A stretch of DNA of 64,000 bases from Chitinophaga filiformis (GTDB taxonomy: Bacteria; Bacteroidota; Bacteroidia; Chitinophagales; Chitinophagaceae): NCBI RefSeq assembly GCF_900102545.1, contig NZ_FNBN01000012.1, positions 76,629-140,628 of the forward strand, given 5' to 3'. Positions 1-7,463 of the stretch are shown here, one piece after another. Below the pieces are notes generated by a model. It was given only the letters and a program-made list of their open reading frames with translations, was not told where the DNA came from and searched no databases. Position 1 is the first letter of the stretch. The number at the start of each line of letters is the position of its first letter. The position numbers were made by a program, and so were the translations under genes.

Positions 1-61
1 TTTGTTCCCGGGGCTATCACCCCGCGCTACAAACACTGGGACTCCTGACGGAGTCCTATTG
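1..61 (-). repeat. intergenic double-hairpin repeat, copy 1
   Basis: Read on the minus strand this stretch contains GGACTCCGTCAGGAGTCC followed by tgtttgtagc and a second dyad of the type CGGGG...CCCCGGG. The same arrangement recurs on the plus strand at 2933-2990 and, without the first hairpin, at 3118-3145. It lies just downstream of the CGNR gene stop but has no T-run, so it is not a simple intrinsic terminator. It is probably a dispersed genomic repeat. The window edge may cut it. Confidence 0.7.
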
Positions 62-78
62 TGTTTTATACCTACGTT

Positions 79-708
79 TTATTCTTCAGCCTTTTCTTTT
101 TTCTTCTGATAATAACGTTTGGACTTATCCGTGGTGCCGCAGGTCAGCGGACTACACCAACGTTTTTTATTGTTCTTGGTTTGATCCAGGAATATCCATC
201 CGCAGGTTTCACATTCCTTGATCCGGGCATGTTCCTCATTGGTAAGTACATCATAGGCTGATTTCATTACCGTCCATAGGGGCGCCATAAGGTCTGTATC
301 ATCCCTTTCCATGGTAGCCTGAACACCTGTTCCCGTTTGTTCGAATTGCAGATGTGTCAAGGCGCCTGCCAGTGCTTTATTGAACTTTTCCAATACAGAG
401 GGCGAAAGGCTAATGCCGTCGTTTTCCGCAATGCCGGAAAAGAAATGATACAGCGTTTCCCGGGTACGCTTTAGTTTCTGCAGCGCTGCCACTGCTGCCG
501 GTTCATTCGCTGTAGCATATTGCAGTAAGGCAGTCCGCTGCGCTTCATCGAGGATCCCTACTTTCCTGCACCAGTCAATCAGCTCGGCATAACTACCAAG
601 GTATTCATGCAGATTGGGTCCCCTCCATGCATTTACCGTATTGATAAAATGAAAACAGAGTGCCCCGCCATCCAGTGGCAATGTTGCTATAGATCTCTCT
701 TTGCTCAT
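79..708 (-). CDS. CGNR zinc finger / ABATE domain transcriptional regulator
   Basis: A 209-residue protein. The N-terminal half carries the ABATE-type signature (FHFINTV near residue 20, then a helical region). The C-terminus has a zinc-binding knuckle with two cysteine pairs, CETCGWIFLDQTKNNKKRWC and a following LTCGT, in place of the classical CGNR string. The family is thought to be stress-related DNA-binding regulators. A TTG at 717 is in frame, but the ATG at 708 is preferred because the protein then begins MSKERS directly before the conserved region. It is divergent from the EamA exporter at 822, a common pairing for this family, and the shared 113-bp spacer holds a 10-bp inverted repeat. 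It probably controls that exporter. The last zinc ligand region is basic (KSKRYYQKKKEK) and could contact DNA. Confidence 0.8.
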   Translation of the reverse strand: MSKERSIATLPLDGGALCFHFINTVNAWRGPNLHEYLGSYAELIDWCRKVGILDEAQRTALLQYATANEPAAVAALQKLKRTRETLYHFFSGIAENDGISLSPSVLEKFNKALAGALTHLQFEQTGTGVQATMERDDTDLMAPLWTVMKSAYDVLTNEEHARIKECETCGWIFLDQTKNNKKRWCSPLTCGTTDKSKRYYQKKKEKAEE

Positions 709-752
709 CCATACCAAAAGTACAGCAATGTATTATTACTATCAAAAAATAT

Positions 753-792
753 TTTGCTGGTAATAAAAGTTTGCTAATTTTATACCAGCAAA
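753..792. promoter_or_regulatory. candidate operator in divergent promoter
   Basis: TTTGCTGGTA at 753-762 and its exact reverse complement TACCAGCAAA at 783-792 lie 30 bp centre to centre, about three helical turns. A third partial half-site, TTTGCTAATTT, starts at 770. The sites sit between the CGNR regulator (minus) and the EamA transporter (plus), so a site for the regulator itself is the simplest reading. Binding is inferred. Confidence 0.5.
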
Positions 793-821
793 TGTAGTTT
801 AACAAGTAAAAGAATAAGGTG

Positions 822-1763
822 ATGGCTGAACAGAAAGCGCCGCAATGGCTGGTAGTATTGGCATTTATGGCTGTTTACATCGTATGGGGCACTACCTATC
901 TGGCCGTCATCTACGGACTGAGAGGGTTTCCTCCATTTATGCTTTCTGCATTACGTTACCTGATGGCAGCGCTGTTACTATTGGGATGGTGTTTTATTAA
1001 GAAAGAAAAGTGGCCGGGCTGGCAGGCTGTCCGTTCCTGTTCTATCAGCGGATTGTTCATGCTGGTAGGAGGTAGCGGCATGGTTGCCTGGGCCGAGCAA
1101 TATATTACTTCAGGACAGGCGGCTATTGTCATCGCGGCAGAACCTTTTATTTTCCTGCTGGCCGACCGGAAACGGTGGAAGGAGTATTTTTCCAACTGGT
1201 TCATTGTTACAGGATTATTGATTGGTTTTACGGGTATCCTCTTATTCTTTGGTGGCAGCAACGCAGCATCAGCGTCTACAGGAGATGTTACAACACAATG
1301 GATGGGATATGGCGCGATATTGATGGGCACCATTTTCTGGGTAGGTGGGGCATTACATGCAGAAGGTCGTATGGAGAAAGGTATTTCCAATATCGTCAGT
1401 TCCTGTATCCAGTTATTTGCCGGAGGAATATGCAGCAGCCTTTTAAGCGGTATTTCCGGTGAATGGGGTAAGATCCGTTTCAATGAAGTTCCTGCTGAAG
1501 CCTGGGCAGGCTTATTTTACCTGGTTATTTTCGGCTCCCTGATAGCCTATATGGCATTTACCTGGCTCATAACAGTGCGTCCGCCGGCATTGGTCAGCAC
1601 CCACACCTACGTTAATCCCGTAGTGGCGGTGCTGGTGGGCTGGGTTTTTGTGAACGAGCAGTTGGGCTGGATGCAACTGGTGGCCATGGTGGTGATTCTA
1701 CTGGGAGTATTGTTAACAAATTTCCCTTCCTATAAACTATCTTTTAATCAGCAACGCGCCTGA
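822..1763 (+). CDS. EamA/DMT-family transporter
   Basis: About 313 residues with ten predicted membrane segments in two EamA repeats. The first begins with VYIVWGTTYLAVIYGL and the second around residue 165 (GAILMGTIFWVGGALHAE). The late conserved segment HTYVNPVVAVLVGW is typical of the RhaT/YdcZ-like drug/metabolite exporters. It acts in the inner membrane and the substrate cannot be told. ATG at 822 is preferred over the GTG just before it, with AAGGTG close upstream acting as a weak ribosome site. It is divergent from the CGNR regulator, which suggests induction by a compound that the regulator senses. Confidence 0.85.
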   Translation: MAEQKAPQWLVVLAFMAVYIVWGTTYLAVIYGLRGFPPFMLSALRYLMAALLLLGWCFIKKEKWPGWQAVRSCSISGLFMLVGGSGMVAWAEQYITSGQAAIVIAAEPFIFLLADRKRWKEYFSNWFIVTGLLIGFTGILLFFGGSNAASASTGDVTTQWMGYGAILMGTIFWVGGALHAEGRMEKGISNIVSSCIQLFAGGICSSLLSGISGEWGKIRFNEVPAEAWAGLFYLVIFGSLIAYMAFTWLITVRPPALVSTHTYVNPVVAVLVGWVFVNEQLGWMQLVAMVVILLGVLLTNFPSYKLSFNQQRA

Positions 1764-1775
1764 TTATTTTTTGAA

Positions 1776-1783
1776 TACCTTTG
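1776..1783 (+). promoter_or_regulatory. candidate Bacteroidota -7 promoter element
   Basis: TACCTTTG matches the Bacteroidota -7 consensus TAnnTTTG and lies 51 bp upstream of the comA-like start, giving a plausible leader of about 43 nt. No convincing -33 TTG was seen at the usual distance, so confidence is limited. Confidence 0.4.
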
Positions 1784-1833
1784 TCCGGAAGTTTAAATCA
1801 AGGAAGTAAATCGAGTACAAAACTTTAGGTAAA

Positions 1834-2607
1834 ATGAATTTTAATCTGGACAAAATTCCCAATCGTACACAGCAGCCACGCTCATTCGGTATTACCATGG
1901 TGACCGATAAAGGTCTGAGCCTGCAGGATACAAAGGACTTCCTCTCTGTAGCCGCTCCGCATGTCGATATGGTGAAACTGGCTTTTGGGACCGCCTATGT
2001 AACGCCTAACCTGGATGAAAAGATCAAGGTATACCAGTCATTTAACATCCCCGTTTATTTCGGTGGACTGCTACTGGAAGCTTTCATCATCCGCAACCAG
2101 TTTGATGATTATATAGAAGTCAGTAAAAAGTACGGTATCAACTACTTTGAGGTATCCGATGGTTCTCTTTCCATCCCGCACGCTGAAAAATGCGGTTACA
2201 TCGAGAAACTAGCTAAACTGGGTACGGTATTGAGTGAAATTGGTTCCAAGGATAAAGATCGTGAGCATATCACCCCTCCCTATAAATGGATAGAACTGAT
2301 GAAGGCAGAACTTTCTGCTGGTTCCCAATATATTATCGCAGAAGCAAGGGAAAACGGTACCGTAGGTCTGTACCGCGATTCCGGAGAAGTACGTGAGGGC
2401 CTGGTGCAGGAGATCCTGACACAGGTACCAGGTGAGAAGATCATCTGGGAAGCGCCAAGGAAAGACCAGCAATTGTACTTCCTGGATCTCATTGGTTGTA
2501 ACGCGAACCTGGGTAATATCGCGGCCCACGAAGTGATCTCACTGGAGGCAATGCGTGTAGGCTTACGCGGCGACAGCTTCCATTTCTTCCTTGACGGAGG
2601 CAAATAG
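1834..2607 (+). CDS. comA: phosphosulfolactate synthase family protein (ComA)
   Basis: A 257-residue TIM-barrel protein that matches the ComA family along its length: TMVTDKGLSL near residue 22, VDMVKLAFGTAYVTPN, VYFGGLLLEAF, YFEVSDGSLSIP and the late GLRGDSFHFF. The archaeal family member joins sulfite to phosphoenolpyruvate to make (2R)-phospho-3-sulfolactate, the first step of coenzyme M synthesis. Bacteroidota do not make methane, so a role in another sulfonate route, for example towards sulfonolipid or sulfolactate, is only inferred. No other sulfonate gene lies nearby. The gene stands alone, with a candidate TAnnTTTG promoter at 1776 and a very strong terminator at 2624-2663. Confidence 0.85.
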   Translation: MNFNLDKIPNRTQQPRSFGITMVTDKGLSLQDTKDFLSVAAPHVDMVKLAFGTAYVTPNLDEKIKVYQSFNIPVYFGGLLLEAFIIRNQFDDYIEVSKKYGINYFEVSDGSLSIPHAEKCGYIEKLAKLGTVLSEIGSKDKDREHITPPYKWIELMKAELSAGSQYIIAEARENGTVGLYRDSGEVREGLVQEILTQVPGEKIIWEAPRKDQQLYFLDLIGCNANLGNIAAHEVISLEAMRVGLRGDSFHFFLDGGK

Positions 2608-2623
2608 GTTTTTACATATAAGT

Positions 2624-2663
2624 AAAGCGGGGCTGATCTTTTCGAAAAGATCAGCCCCGCTTT
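2624..2663. terminator. perfect-palindrome intrinsic terminator
   Basis: A perfect 40-bp inverted repeat (20-bp arms, left arm beginning AAAGCGGGGCTGATC) starts 17 bp after the comA stop and is followed by TTTTTATT. It is symmetric and would terminate transcription from either side. Confidence 0.95.
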
Positions 2664-2767
2664 TTATTAGCATTAAATCAGGAATAGACCAGGTATCAGC
2701 TATGCTCCTCCTATGGAGATGTATCCGGTATGGATTCAGTACCTATTCGGTACAAATTCGGTGCGAC

Positions 2768-2906
2768 CTATAACCTATAGGCTCCGCACTATAGCGTTAT
2801 AGGCACTATTCTATAGCCATCGCTATAGAACAGTAGGCCTAATGTAGGACTACAGAGCCTATAGATATAGCACCGCACTATAGTCCCACACTACTCGTAC
2901 TATACA
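2768..2906. repeat. CTATAG-rich short-word repeat cluster
   Basis: Within about 140 bp the palindromic word CTATAG occurs six times, mixed with variants such as GTTATAG, ATATAG and TATAACC. No open frame or hairpin-plus-T-run explains it. It resembles slippage-generated low-complexity DNA. The rest of the 2664-3291 gap holds the double-hairpin repeats and a promoter for the downstream lipoprotein gene. Confidence 0.6.
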
Positions 2907-2932
2907 TGTATCAAACGTCATTAACAAACCAT

Positions 2933-2990
2933 AATAGGACTCCGTTAGGAGTCCCATTGTTTGTAGCCCGGGGTTTTCAACCCCGGGTCA
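2933..2990 (+). repeat. intergenic double-hairpin repeat, copy 2
   Basis: Contains GGACTCCGTTAGGAGTCC, the spacer CATTGTTTGTAG, and the dyad CCCGGGGTTTTCAACCCCGG. It is nearly the same as the reverse complement of 1-61, so the region 1-2990 is bracketed by inverted copies. Confidence 0.75.
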
Positions 2991-3150
2991 CGTGTTGTAA
3001 TTTGTGGTTTAACCCCAAAATAAAATGGGCGATAACCCCGGGGTATTGAAACGGGTTTTCACCCCGGATTCATATAACGGGATCGCTCGCGGCGATAGAC
3101 CCCGGTAGGGGGCTTTGTGTTTGTAGCCCCGGGGGGCAACCCCGGTGAAT
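2991..3150 (+). repeat. degenerate G/C-block repeats including copy 3
   Basis: The stretch repeats blocks such as ACCCCGGGG, CACCCCGG and GACCCCGG. The part at 3118-3145 (TGTTTGTAGCCCC then GGCAACCCCGG) is a third copy of the second half of the double-hairpin repeat. No open frame is supported. Confidence 0.5.
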
Positions 3151-3160
3151 CATAAATTCG

Positions 3161-3193
3161 TCTTGGTCACATTTGAAATAAATTGTATATTTG
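3161..3193 (+). promoter_or_regulatory. candidate Bacteroidota promoter
   Basis: TCTTGG at 3161-3166 and TATATTTG at 3186-3193 match the -33 TTG and -7 TAnnTTTG elements with 19 bp between them. This would give a leader of about 90 nt for the lipoprotein gene at 3292. Confidence 0.5.
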
Positions 3194-3291
3194 ACGCATA
3201 ATAGTAAGACCAGATCCTGCAGGTCACTTGCTTTAACCCTTATAACATAACCCGTACACTTAAAAAAATCAGAAAAGACACATTCGAAACC

Positions 3292-4128
3292 ATGAAAAAA
3301 TCCCTATTCAGTGCAGTAGCACTCACTGTATTATTTGTTGCATGTAAAGACGACAACGATACAATCACCCCGCAAATGCAGATTAAAGCTACCAAACTAT
3401 TTCTGAACTCGGTCTCAGAATATGACAGTACCGGTGTGACTTATAATGCAGCTAACAACGTAGCTACTTTCTCGTCTTTTGCCCAAAAAGAGAGCTATGC
3501 CTTCTATAGTGAACTAGTATATGGGAATGGAAAACTGGCCAAATTACTCGTCAGCGAAGATGCTCCTACCGCCTTGGAAGATAAGCAGGACTATGAGTAT
3601 AACGCTGCCGGTGATCTGTCGAAGGTCATGATATATGGCGCCGATAAGCTGATTGATGCCTATGACAGCATTGTTTATGATAACAACGGACGTTATGCTG
3701 CCATGTATTCTTTTGGGGTTTCACAGGAACCTGGTACTGAAGGCCGGCCATTTGAAAACTACGGAAAGACGCTGTACGATTGGGATAGTAAAGGTAATCT
3801 CATCAAAGAGATCTATATTTCAATAATAGATGGTCAGGAGACGGATTCTATCACAACGGTATATACCTACGATGATAAAGTGAACTTCATAGCAATACAA
3901 CCGGAACTGTATTTAATACACCCAAGAGAAGTAGCTATAGGACTGTCTGTTAATAACATTCTTACGCTGAGAACAGAATACTCCAATTATTCTGAAGCAG
4001 AAACCAACGTGTATACATACGATGGGGATGGCTATCCTGTTACCCGGGAAAATACGTCACAAAGTATACAGGATGGAGAGGTCGTGTATACCAGGGTGGA
4101 AAATACCAGCATCCGTTACGTTAAGTAG
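3292..4128 (+). CDS. lipoprotein with YD-like repeat strands
   Basis: A 278-residue protein. The N-terminus MKKSLFSAVALTVLFVACKD is a lipoprotein signal with the lipobox cysteine at residue 18, and the following KDDND is acidic, a frequent pattern for surface-exposed Bacteroidota lipoproteins. The mature part repeats tyrosine-aspartate strands (YEYNAAGDLSKVMIY, LYDWDSKGNLIKEIY, YTYDDKVNF, VYTYDGDGYPVTREN), which resemble short RHS/YD-type beta repeats. No enzyme motif was seen. It is a single gene with its own promoter candidate and a terminator shared with the convergent gene. Function unknown. Confidence 0.8.
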   Translation: MKKSLFSAVALTVLFVACKDDNDTITPQMQIKATKLFLNSVSEYDSTGVTYNAANNVATFSSFAQKESYAFYSELVYGNGKLAKLLVSEDAPTALEDKQDYEYNAAGDLSKVMIYGADKLIDAYDSIVYDNNGRYAAMYSFGVSQEPGTEGRPFENYGKTLYDWDSKGNLIKEIYISIIDGQETDSITTVYTYDDKVNFIAIQPELYLIHPREVAIGLSVNNILTLRTEYSNYSEAETNVYTYDGDGYPVTRENTSQSIQDGEVVYTRVENTSIRYVK

Positions 4129-4142
4129 TAACTAATGCATAT

Positions 4143-4185
4143 AAAAAAGAAGCCGGCCCACACATGGAGCCGGCCTTCTTTTTTT
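4143..4185. terminator. bidirectional terminator
   Basis: An A-run, GAAGCCGGC, a 12-base loop and GCCGGCCTTC followed by seven T form a hairpin with a one-base bulge. It sits between two convergent genes ending at 4128 and 4195 and has A and T tracts on both sides, so it can serve both. Confidence 0.85.
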
Positions 4186-4194
4186 GAACCCTTA

Positions 4195-5190
4195 TTATTT
4201 CAGAATACTTTCTATTTCCTGTAATTCCGCTGCATCAAACTGTACCTTATCCAATGCTCCCAGGTTATTATCCAGCTGCGCTACAGAGCTGGCGCCTATC
4301 AGCACAGAAGTGATACGTTTGTCTTTCAGCAGCCAGGCGAGCGCCATCTGTGCGAGCGACTGACCTCTCTTTTGTGCAATAGCATTCAGACGCTGGATCT
4401 TATCCAGTTTATCCTGCGTGATCTGGTCTGCTTTCAGAAAGCCGCTTGGTTTGCTGGCCCTGGAGCCTTCCGGAATACCTTTCAGGTATCGGTCTGTCAG
4501 CAGGCCCTGTGCCAGTGGGGAGAATGGAATACATCCCACACCGTTTTCGCCCAGTACGTCCAGCAGTCCGCCTTCCACCCATCTTTCGAACATGGAGTAT
4601 TTAGGCTGATGGATCAGGCAGGGAGTACCCAATGATTTTAACACCGCGAGTGCAGCTTTGGTTTGCTCCGCAGAATAATTGGACAATCCCACATATAAAG
4701 CCTTGCCCTGACGTACAGCAGTATCCAGTGCGCCCATTGTTTCTTCAATAGGTGTGTCAGGATCAGGACGGTGGGAGTAGAAGATGTCAACATAATCCAG
4801 CTTCATACGGCGAAGGCTCTGATCGAGACTGGACAGCACGTATTTGCGGGAACCCCATTCTCCATATGGACCAGGCCACATCAGGTAGCCGGCCTTGGTA
4901 GAGATTACCAGCTCATCTCGCAGGTAACCAGTAAAATCTTTCTGAAGTATAGCACCGAAGTTCTCTTCAGCAGAACCGGGCAGTGGACCGTAGTTATTAG
5001 CAAGGTCAAAATGCGTGATTCCCTTGTCAAAGGCACGGCGTACAATCTGACGGCCATTCTCAAAATTATCTATGGAACCGAAGTTATGCCACAGGCCAAG
5101 TGAAACAGCAGGAAGACGGATCCCGCTTTTGCCACAGCGGTTATAGAGCATAGCATCATACCGGTCACCGGCGGGTACATAAGCACTCAT
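4195..5190 (-). CDS. aldo/keto reductase, YghZ/Mgr-like
   Basis: A 331-residue NADPH-dependent aldo/keto reductase. The catalytic tetrad can be read off: Asp62 and Tyr67 in FDLANNYG, Lys99 in ISTKAG and His140 in YSHRPD. The segment between residues 100 and 115 (GYLMWPGPYGEWGSRKY) and the QPKYSMFERWVE loop are typical of the YghZ (L-glyceraldehyde 3-phosphate reductase) and voltage-gated-channel-beta-like subgroup. It reduces aldehydes in the cytoplasm, and the physiological substrate is unknown. It lies 128 bp downstream of the AraC regulator gene on the same strand, so co-transcription is possible but not required. Confidence 0.85.
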   Translation of the reverse strand: MSAYVPAGDRYDAMLYNRCGKSGIRLPAVSLGLWHNFGSIDNFENGRQIVRRAFDKGITHFDLANNYGPLPGSAEENFGAILQKDFTGYLRDELVISTKAGYLMWPGPYGEWGSRKYVLSSLDQSLRRMKLDYVDIFYSHRPDPDTPIEETMGALDTAVRQGKALYVGLSNYSAEQTKAALAVLKSLGTPCLIHQPKYSMFERWVEGGLLDVLGENGVGCIPFSPLAQGLLTDRYLKGIPEGSRASKPSGFLKADQITQDKLDKIQRLNAIAQKRGQSLAQMALAWLLKDKRITSVLIGASSVAQLDNNLGALDKVQFDAAELQEIESILK

Positions 5191-5318
5191 ATGGAATTTA
5201 TTTTTTGGATACCCAAGATAGCAGTTATTAGTAAGAAATTACTAAACCAGCCGGTTTTAAGATCAATACTATTTAATTAGAGAGCAAAGCAACGAACCAT
5301 CAGCAGGGAGTGCTCCTG

Positions 5319-6194
5319 CTAAACGCTCTGGAAATAACTGTTCATATATTCACTGGGCGACTTGTTAGTCACCGTCTTAAATACCCTGTTAAAATTGGTA
5401 ATGCTGTTAAACCCACAGGTATATGCCACGGTGGCAATATTATCGTAAGTACCGTCCGTCAGCTTTTTACACGCCTCATTGATACGCACTTCATTCAGGA
5501 AAGACACAAATGTATGTAAGGTATGTTTCTTAAAGAACCGGCAGAATGCCTGTGGCGTCATATGCGCTTGTTTGGCAGCATCTTCCAGCGTGATAGGCTG
5601 ATCGTAGTTATGCATGATGTAGTTGTAGATATGGCCGATACGGATACCTTCATGCTCGCTCACATGCTGTGTATTCTGACCGGAGGCCAGCGGTGTAATA
5701 TCCTGGTAGCCGGACAACTGCTTCAGAAGTTCCACGAACTGCAGCAATTGTTCTGTACCTGAACTGTTTGTGACTTTCAGCATACGACTGGATATCTCCG
5801 TAGCATGTTCCTGTGGTACTTTAAATCCTGACTGGTGTTGCTGGATGAAGTTCTTCAGCAGCTTGATCTCCGGCAGATTAAAGAAACCTGCCAGTTCACC
5901 ATCCGGATTAAAGAAAATAACCAGGGCGATGATCTTCTTACGGCTCTTGGGCTGAAAATAAGACGCTTCACTTTTAAAGATATGAGGTTGATTGGCGCCC
6001 AGCCAGTAGATCTCGTTCGGACGGAAAGCATGCATGTTGTTGTCAGCAACGAGCGTGCCCTCTCCCTGTTGTATCCAGGTCAGCTGGATCTCCTTGTGCC
6101 TGTGAAGATGAGGATAGAAATAGGGGAGCACGTCTCTCTGCACGATGATCGATTTGTCCAGCGGAACAGGTATGGTGAACTGTAGCACTTTCAT
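5319..6194 (-). CDS. AraC-family transcriptional regulator with cupin sensor domain
   Basis: A 291-residue regulator. The N-terminal half is a cupin-like ligand-binding domain (LPYFYPHLHRHKEIQLTWI near residue 25, then EIYWLGANQPHIF). The C-terminal ~100 residues form the double helix-turn-helix: ITLEDAAKQAHMTPQAFCRFF and IATVAYTCGFNSITNFNRVF, ending in KTVTNKSPSEY. It is divergent from the DapA-family gene at 6528 and the catabolic genes behind it, so it most likely controls that operon in response to the substrate or an intermediate. Hydroxyproline is inferred from context. The shared spacer has A/T palindromes that could be its sites. Confidence 0.85.
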   Translation of the reverse strand: MKVLQFTIPVPLDKSIIVQRDVLPYFYPHLHRHKEIQLTWIQQGEGTLVADNNMHAFRPNEIYWLGANQPHIFKSEASYFQPKSRKKIIALVIFFNPDGELAGFFNLPEIKLLKNFIQQHQSGFKVPQEHATEISSRMLKVTNSSGTEQLLQFVELLKQLSGYQDITPLASGQNTQHVSEHEGIRIGHIYNYIMHNYDQPITLEDAAKQAHMTPQAFCRFFKKHTLHTFVSFLNEVRINEACKKLTDGTYDNIATVAYTCGFNSITNFNRVFKTVTNKSPSEYMNSYFQSV

Positions 6195-6527
6195 CTGTTA
6201 GCAATTTTAAAGTAAAGCAAGTTGTTGGCCCTTGCCGGAATCTGATTACAGGTGTTTATTCTTCTATGCGGCAATTACAATTTGTATTGGTTGATCGTCC
6301 TGACACTAATGAGTGTGAATTGTACAATTATTTTACTGATGACCCAATATTACAAATTTTAACCCGGATTCAGCAAAAAAATAAAATTACCGGTGAAAAA
6401 AAGGTTAACTCTATCTGTATGATGCTGCTAAGAATATAAAACAGGTTAATATCGGCTAATAATTGATTACTATCAGGTAGCATCCCTTTCCCTGTTTCTG
6501 ATACTTTTGAAAAAAAATTGTTCTTCT
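6195..6527. promoter_or_regulatory. divergent control region of catabolic operon
   Basis: This spacer of about 330 bp separates the AraC regulator (minus) from the DapA-family gene (plus). It holds a perfect 12-bp palindrome AATTGTACAATT at 6318-6329, a nearby AATTACAATTTGTATT partial palindrome around 6274, and the small dyad CACTaatgAGTG at 6304. These are candidate operator sites. No other gene is seen in it. Confidence 0.45.
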
Positions 6528-7442
6528 ATGGCTATTGAATGGAAAGGAATATTTCCTGCATTTACAACCAAATTTACAGCCGCTGATGAACTGGACCTGC
6601 CGTTGTTCGGGAAGAACCTGCAAGCCCAGATTGAGGCTGGTATTGACGGGGTTATTTTAGGCGGCTCTCTGGGGGAAGCCAGTGTTATCACTACCGCTGA
6701 AAAAGAAACCCTCACTAAATATGCAGTGGAACAGGTAGCAGGGAAAATCCCGGTTGTCATGAATATCGCAGAAGGCTCTACCGCTGAAGCTATCAGACAG
6801 GCAAAGCTGGCCGCATCATGGGGCGCGAAAGGATTGATGTTATTGCCTCCTATGCGTTACAAAAGTGATGAACGCGAAACTGCGGAATATTTTAAAGCAG
6901 TTGCCGCATCCACAGAATTACCCATCATGATCTATAACAATCCGGTGGATTACAAAGTGGAAGTAACACTGGACATCTTCGATCAGCTGCAGCAATACAG
7001 CAACATACAGGCTGTAAAAGAGTCTACCAGGGATGTATCTAACGTAACACGTATGATCAGCCGTTTCGGCGACCGTTATAGTATTCTGTGCGGTGTGGAT
7101 ACACTGGCCATGGAAGAGATGATCCTGGGTGCGAAAGGCTGGGTCGGCGGACTGGTATGTGCTTTCCCTGCAGAAACAGTAGCTATTTATAAGCTGACTA
7201 AAGCGGGACGCATTGCAGAAGCACTGGCTATTTATCGCTGGTTCCTGCCATTGCTGGAGCTGGATCTGCATGCGAAGCTGGTACAGTATATTAAACTGGC
7301 TGAACAACAGGCAGGACTGGGTAGTGAGGCAGTGAGAGCGCCGCGTCTTCAGCTGATAGGCGCAGAAAGGGAGAGGATCCTGAAGGTGATTGACACAGCT
7401 ATTGCCAGCAGACCTGTATTACCTGATTATCGTTCACTATAA
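6528..7442 (+). CDS. DapA-family lyase, probable 1-pyrroline-4-hydroxy-2-carboxylate deaminase
   Basis: A 304-residue TIM barrel of the dihydrodipicolinate synthase/N-acetylneuraminate lyase superfamily. The Schiff-base lysine is Lys164 in AVKEST and the catalytic tyrosine is Tyr136 in MIYNNPV. The usual GTTGE loop of true DapA is GGSLGE at residues 45-50, which argues against lysine synthesis. It is followed by a ketoglutarate-semialdehyde dehydrogenase and a permease. A 4-hydroxyproline epimerase and D-amino-acid dehydrogenase also lie in this window, so the best guess is the deaminase that turns 1-pyrroline-4-hydroxy-2-carboxylate into 2,5-dioxopentanoate. A 2-keto-3-deoxy-sugar-acid dehydratase is the main alternative. 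ATG at 6528 is preferred to an in-frame TTG at 6507. Confidence 0.75.
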   Translation: MAIEWKGIFPAFTTKFTAADELDLPLFGKNLQAQIEAGIDGVILGGSLGEASVITTAEKETLTKYAVEQVAGKIPVVMNIAEGSTAEAIRQAKLAASWGAKGLMLLPPMRYKSDERETAEYFKAVAASTELPIMIYNNPVDYKVEVTLDIFDQLQQYSNIQAVKESTRDVSNVTRMISRFGDRYSILCGVDTLAMEEMILGAKGWVGGLVCAFPAETVAIYKLTKAGRIAEALAIYRWFLPLLELDLHAKLVQYIKLAEQQAGLGSEAVRAPRLQLIGAERERILKVIDTAIASRPVLPDYRSL

Positions 7443-7463
7443 CAATAAGACTTAAACAGCACC

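Noticed and set aside
956..1483. Antisense open frame of 175 codons within the EamA transporter gene
   Set aside because: Overlaps a well-supported transporter gene; the peptide has no recognisable features.
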